From positions 1 through 7,030 of the forward strand of contig JAJHRM010000134.1 of assembly GCA_020832965.1 (NCBI GenBank): a stretch of DNA of 7,030 nucleotides, written 5' to 3'. This stretch comes from Thermofilum sp. (GTDB taxonomy: Archaea > Thermoproteota > Thermoprotei > Thermofilales > Thermofilaceae). This document shows positions 6,695-7,030 of the stretch, piece by piece; positions within the stretch are counted from its first letter, which is position 1, and each line of letters opens with the position of its first letter. Position numbers and translations under genes: made by a program. Below the pieces are notes generated by a model. That model had not been told where the DNA came from and made no database searches. It saw only the letters and a list, made by a program, of their open reading frames with translations.

Positions 6695-6773
6695 GCCCCG
6701 GTCGTATAGCCCGGTCAAGTATGCCGGCCTCTCGAGCCGGAGAACCCGGGTTCAAATCCCGGCCGGGGCACCA
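6695..6773 (+). tRNA. tRNA-Glu (anticodon CTC), with encoded CCA
   Basis: The cloverleaf folds completely. The acceptor stem GCCCCGG (6695-6701) pairs with CCGGGGC (6763-6769), the discriminator is A6770, and CCA is encoded at 6771-6773. The anticodon stem is CCGGC/GCCGG around loop CTCTCGA, giving anticodon CTC, which reads GAG (glutamate). The T arm is CCGGG-TTCAAAT-CCCGG. The D stem is weak (G-U, U-A, A-U, U-G); U11-A24 and U13-G22 are pairs known from tRNA-Glu. There is no intron. The variable loop is five bases. Confidence 0.95.
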
Positions 6774-6817
6774 GCATGCTGTTTCGAGCTGCGGGTTTGA
6801 GGGAGCGGCGCAAGAGG

Positions 6818-6829
6818 CAAGTTTTAAAA
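6818..6829 (+). promoter_or_regulatory. BRE/TATA promoter of the surface-protein gene
   Basis: CAAGTTTTAAAA begins 34 bases before the GTG at 6852, with the TATA part (TTTTAAAA, 6822-6829) centred about 26 bases from it. This matches the spacing of the transporter promoter and predicts a leaderless mRNA. It also supports GTG 6852 as the true start. Confidence 0.55.
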
Positions 6830-6851
6830 GCTCTGAAGCGGGCCGCAGGCT

Positions 6852-7030
6852 GTGGAGCGCAGGCTGGCGCTTTTGGGGGTTGTGCTGGCGCTAGCGCTAG
6901 CTATGCTGGAGCCGTGCTCCTCCGCTCCTCAAGCCCTCGCGTTCGCCGTCCAGGCTGTGGAGCCGGACGGGCGGCCGCTCGCTAACGCTACGGTCGTGGT
7001 CTTCAGCTTGAGAACCATCAGGGCGGTTTT
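6852..7030 (+). CDS. N-terminus of a secreted or surface protein (partial)
   Basis: The gene runs off the right edge; 59 codons are visible. It starts at GTG 6852, the first start after an in-frame TGA at 6834-6836. The N-terminus ERR is followed by a hydrophobic run (LALLGVVLALALAML) and a small-residue region (CSSAPQALA), a typical signal peptide; a lipobox-like reading around the Cys is possible but not strong. The mature part begins FAVQAVEPDGRPLANATVVV, a pattern seen at the start of Ig-like or carboxypeptidase-regulatory-like beta-sandwich domains in archaeal surface proteins. The product cannot be named. There is no Shine-Dalgarno, which fits the leaderless promoter upstream. GC content is high (72% by hand count at 6841-6900), unlike the transporter genes. 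Confidence 0.7.
   Translation, partial: MERRLALLGVVLALALAMLEPCSSAPQALAFAVQAVEPDGRPLANATVVVFSLRTIRAV

Noticed and set aside
6773..6780. AGCATGCT palindrome directly after the tRNA CCA, considered as a terminator or attachment core
   Set aside because: Eight bases of palindrome with no T-run and no second copy seen in the window is not enough support.
6691..6894. Plus-strand frame running through the tRNA
   Set aside because: Its first third is tRNA-Glu sequence and the rest is off-frame of the surface-protein gene.
6776..6985. Plus-strand frame starting at an ATG just after the tRNA
   Set aside because: It is Arg/Ala/Gly-rich as expected for a GC-rich off-frame, and it overlaps the better-supported signal-peptide gene at 6852 and that gene's TATA element.
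1..7030. CRISPR arrays, insertion-sequence ends, toxin-antitoxin or defence genes
   Set aside because: Searched by eye on both strands; no regularly spaced repeats, terminal inverted repeats or transposase motifs were found.

Overview
The window looks like chromosomal DNA of a thermophilic archaeon of the Thermoproteota (crenarchaeal lineage), possibly Thermofilum-like. The reasons are leaderless genes with BRE/TATA-type promoters, Shine-Dalgarno-coupled genes inside an operon, an Opp/Dpp-type transporter whose binding protein is held by a C-terminal membrane anchor, and a tRNA-Glu(CTC) of archaeal type with an encoded CCA end. The lineage is inferred from these features; no marker gene settles it.

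From 6012 down to position 1 the minus strand carries one transporter operon. In order of transcription it encodes a very large extracellular solute-binding protein (3550-6012), a DppB-type permease (2411-3481), a DppC-type permease with a large extra extracytoplasmic domain (1003-2409), a DppD/OppD-type ATPase (24-992), and the first seven codons of a further gene (1-22), most likely the partner DppF/OppF-type ATPase. The last four genes are spaced by about one base, and their Shine-Dalgarno sequences lie at or across the end of the preceding gene. Together they would form a complete ABC importer. The family imports oligopeptides or, in many hyperthermophiles, oligosaccharides; the substrate cannot be told from sequence.

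The operon is preceded by a TATA-type promoter and a perfect 9-bp inverted repeat that covers the space between TATA box and start codon, a probable operator. A 56-base gap between the binding-protein gene and the first permease is AT-rich plus a G6AG5 tract and may hold a second promoter or a partial terminator.

From about 6040 to 7030 the DNA becomes more GC-rich. It holds some 230 bases with no convincing gene, a frameshifted remnant of a coding region (6267-6670, plus strand), a tRNA-Glu gene (6695-6773) and the 5' end of a secreted or surface protein gene (6852 onward, plus strand).

The most notable points are: the binding protein appears to have its two lobes in swapped order compared with ordinary family-5 binding proteins (an apparent circular permutation); the perfect inverted repeat at its start codon; the roughly 190-residue insertion in the second permease; and a sharp base-composition change inside the ATPase gene near its Walker A codons.
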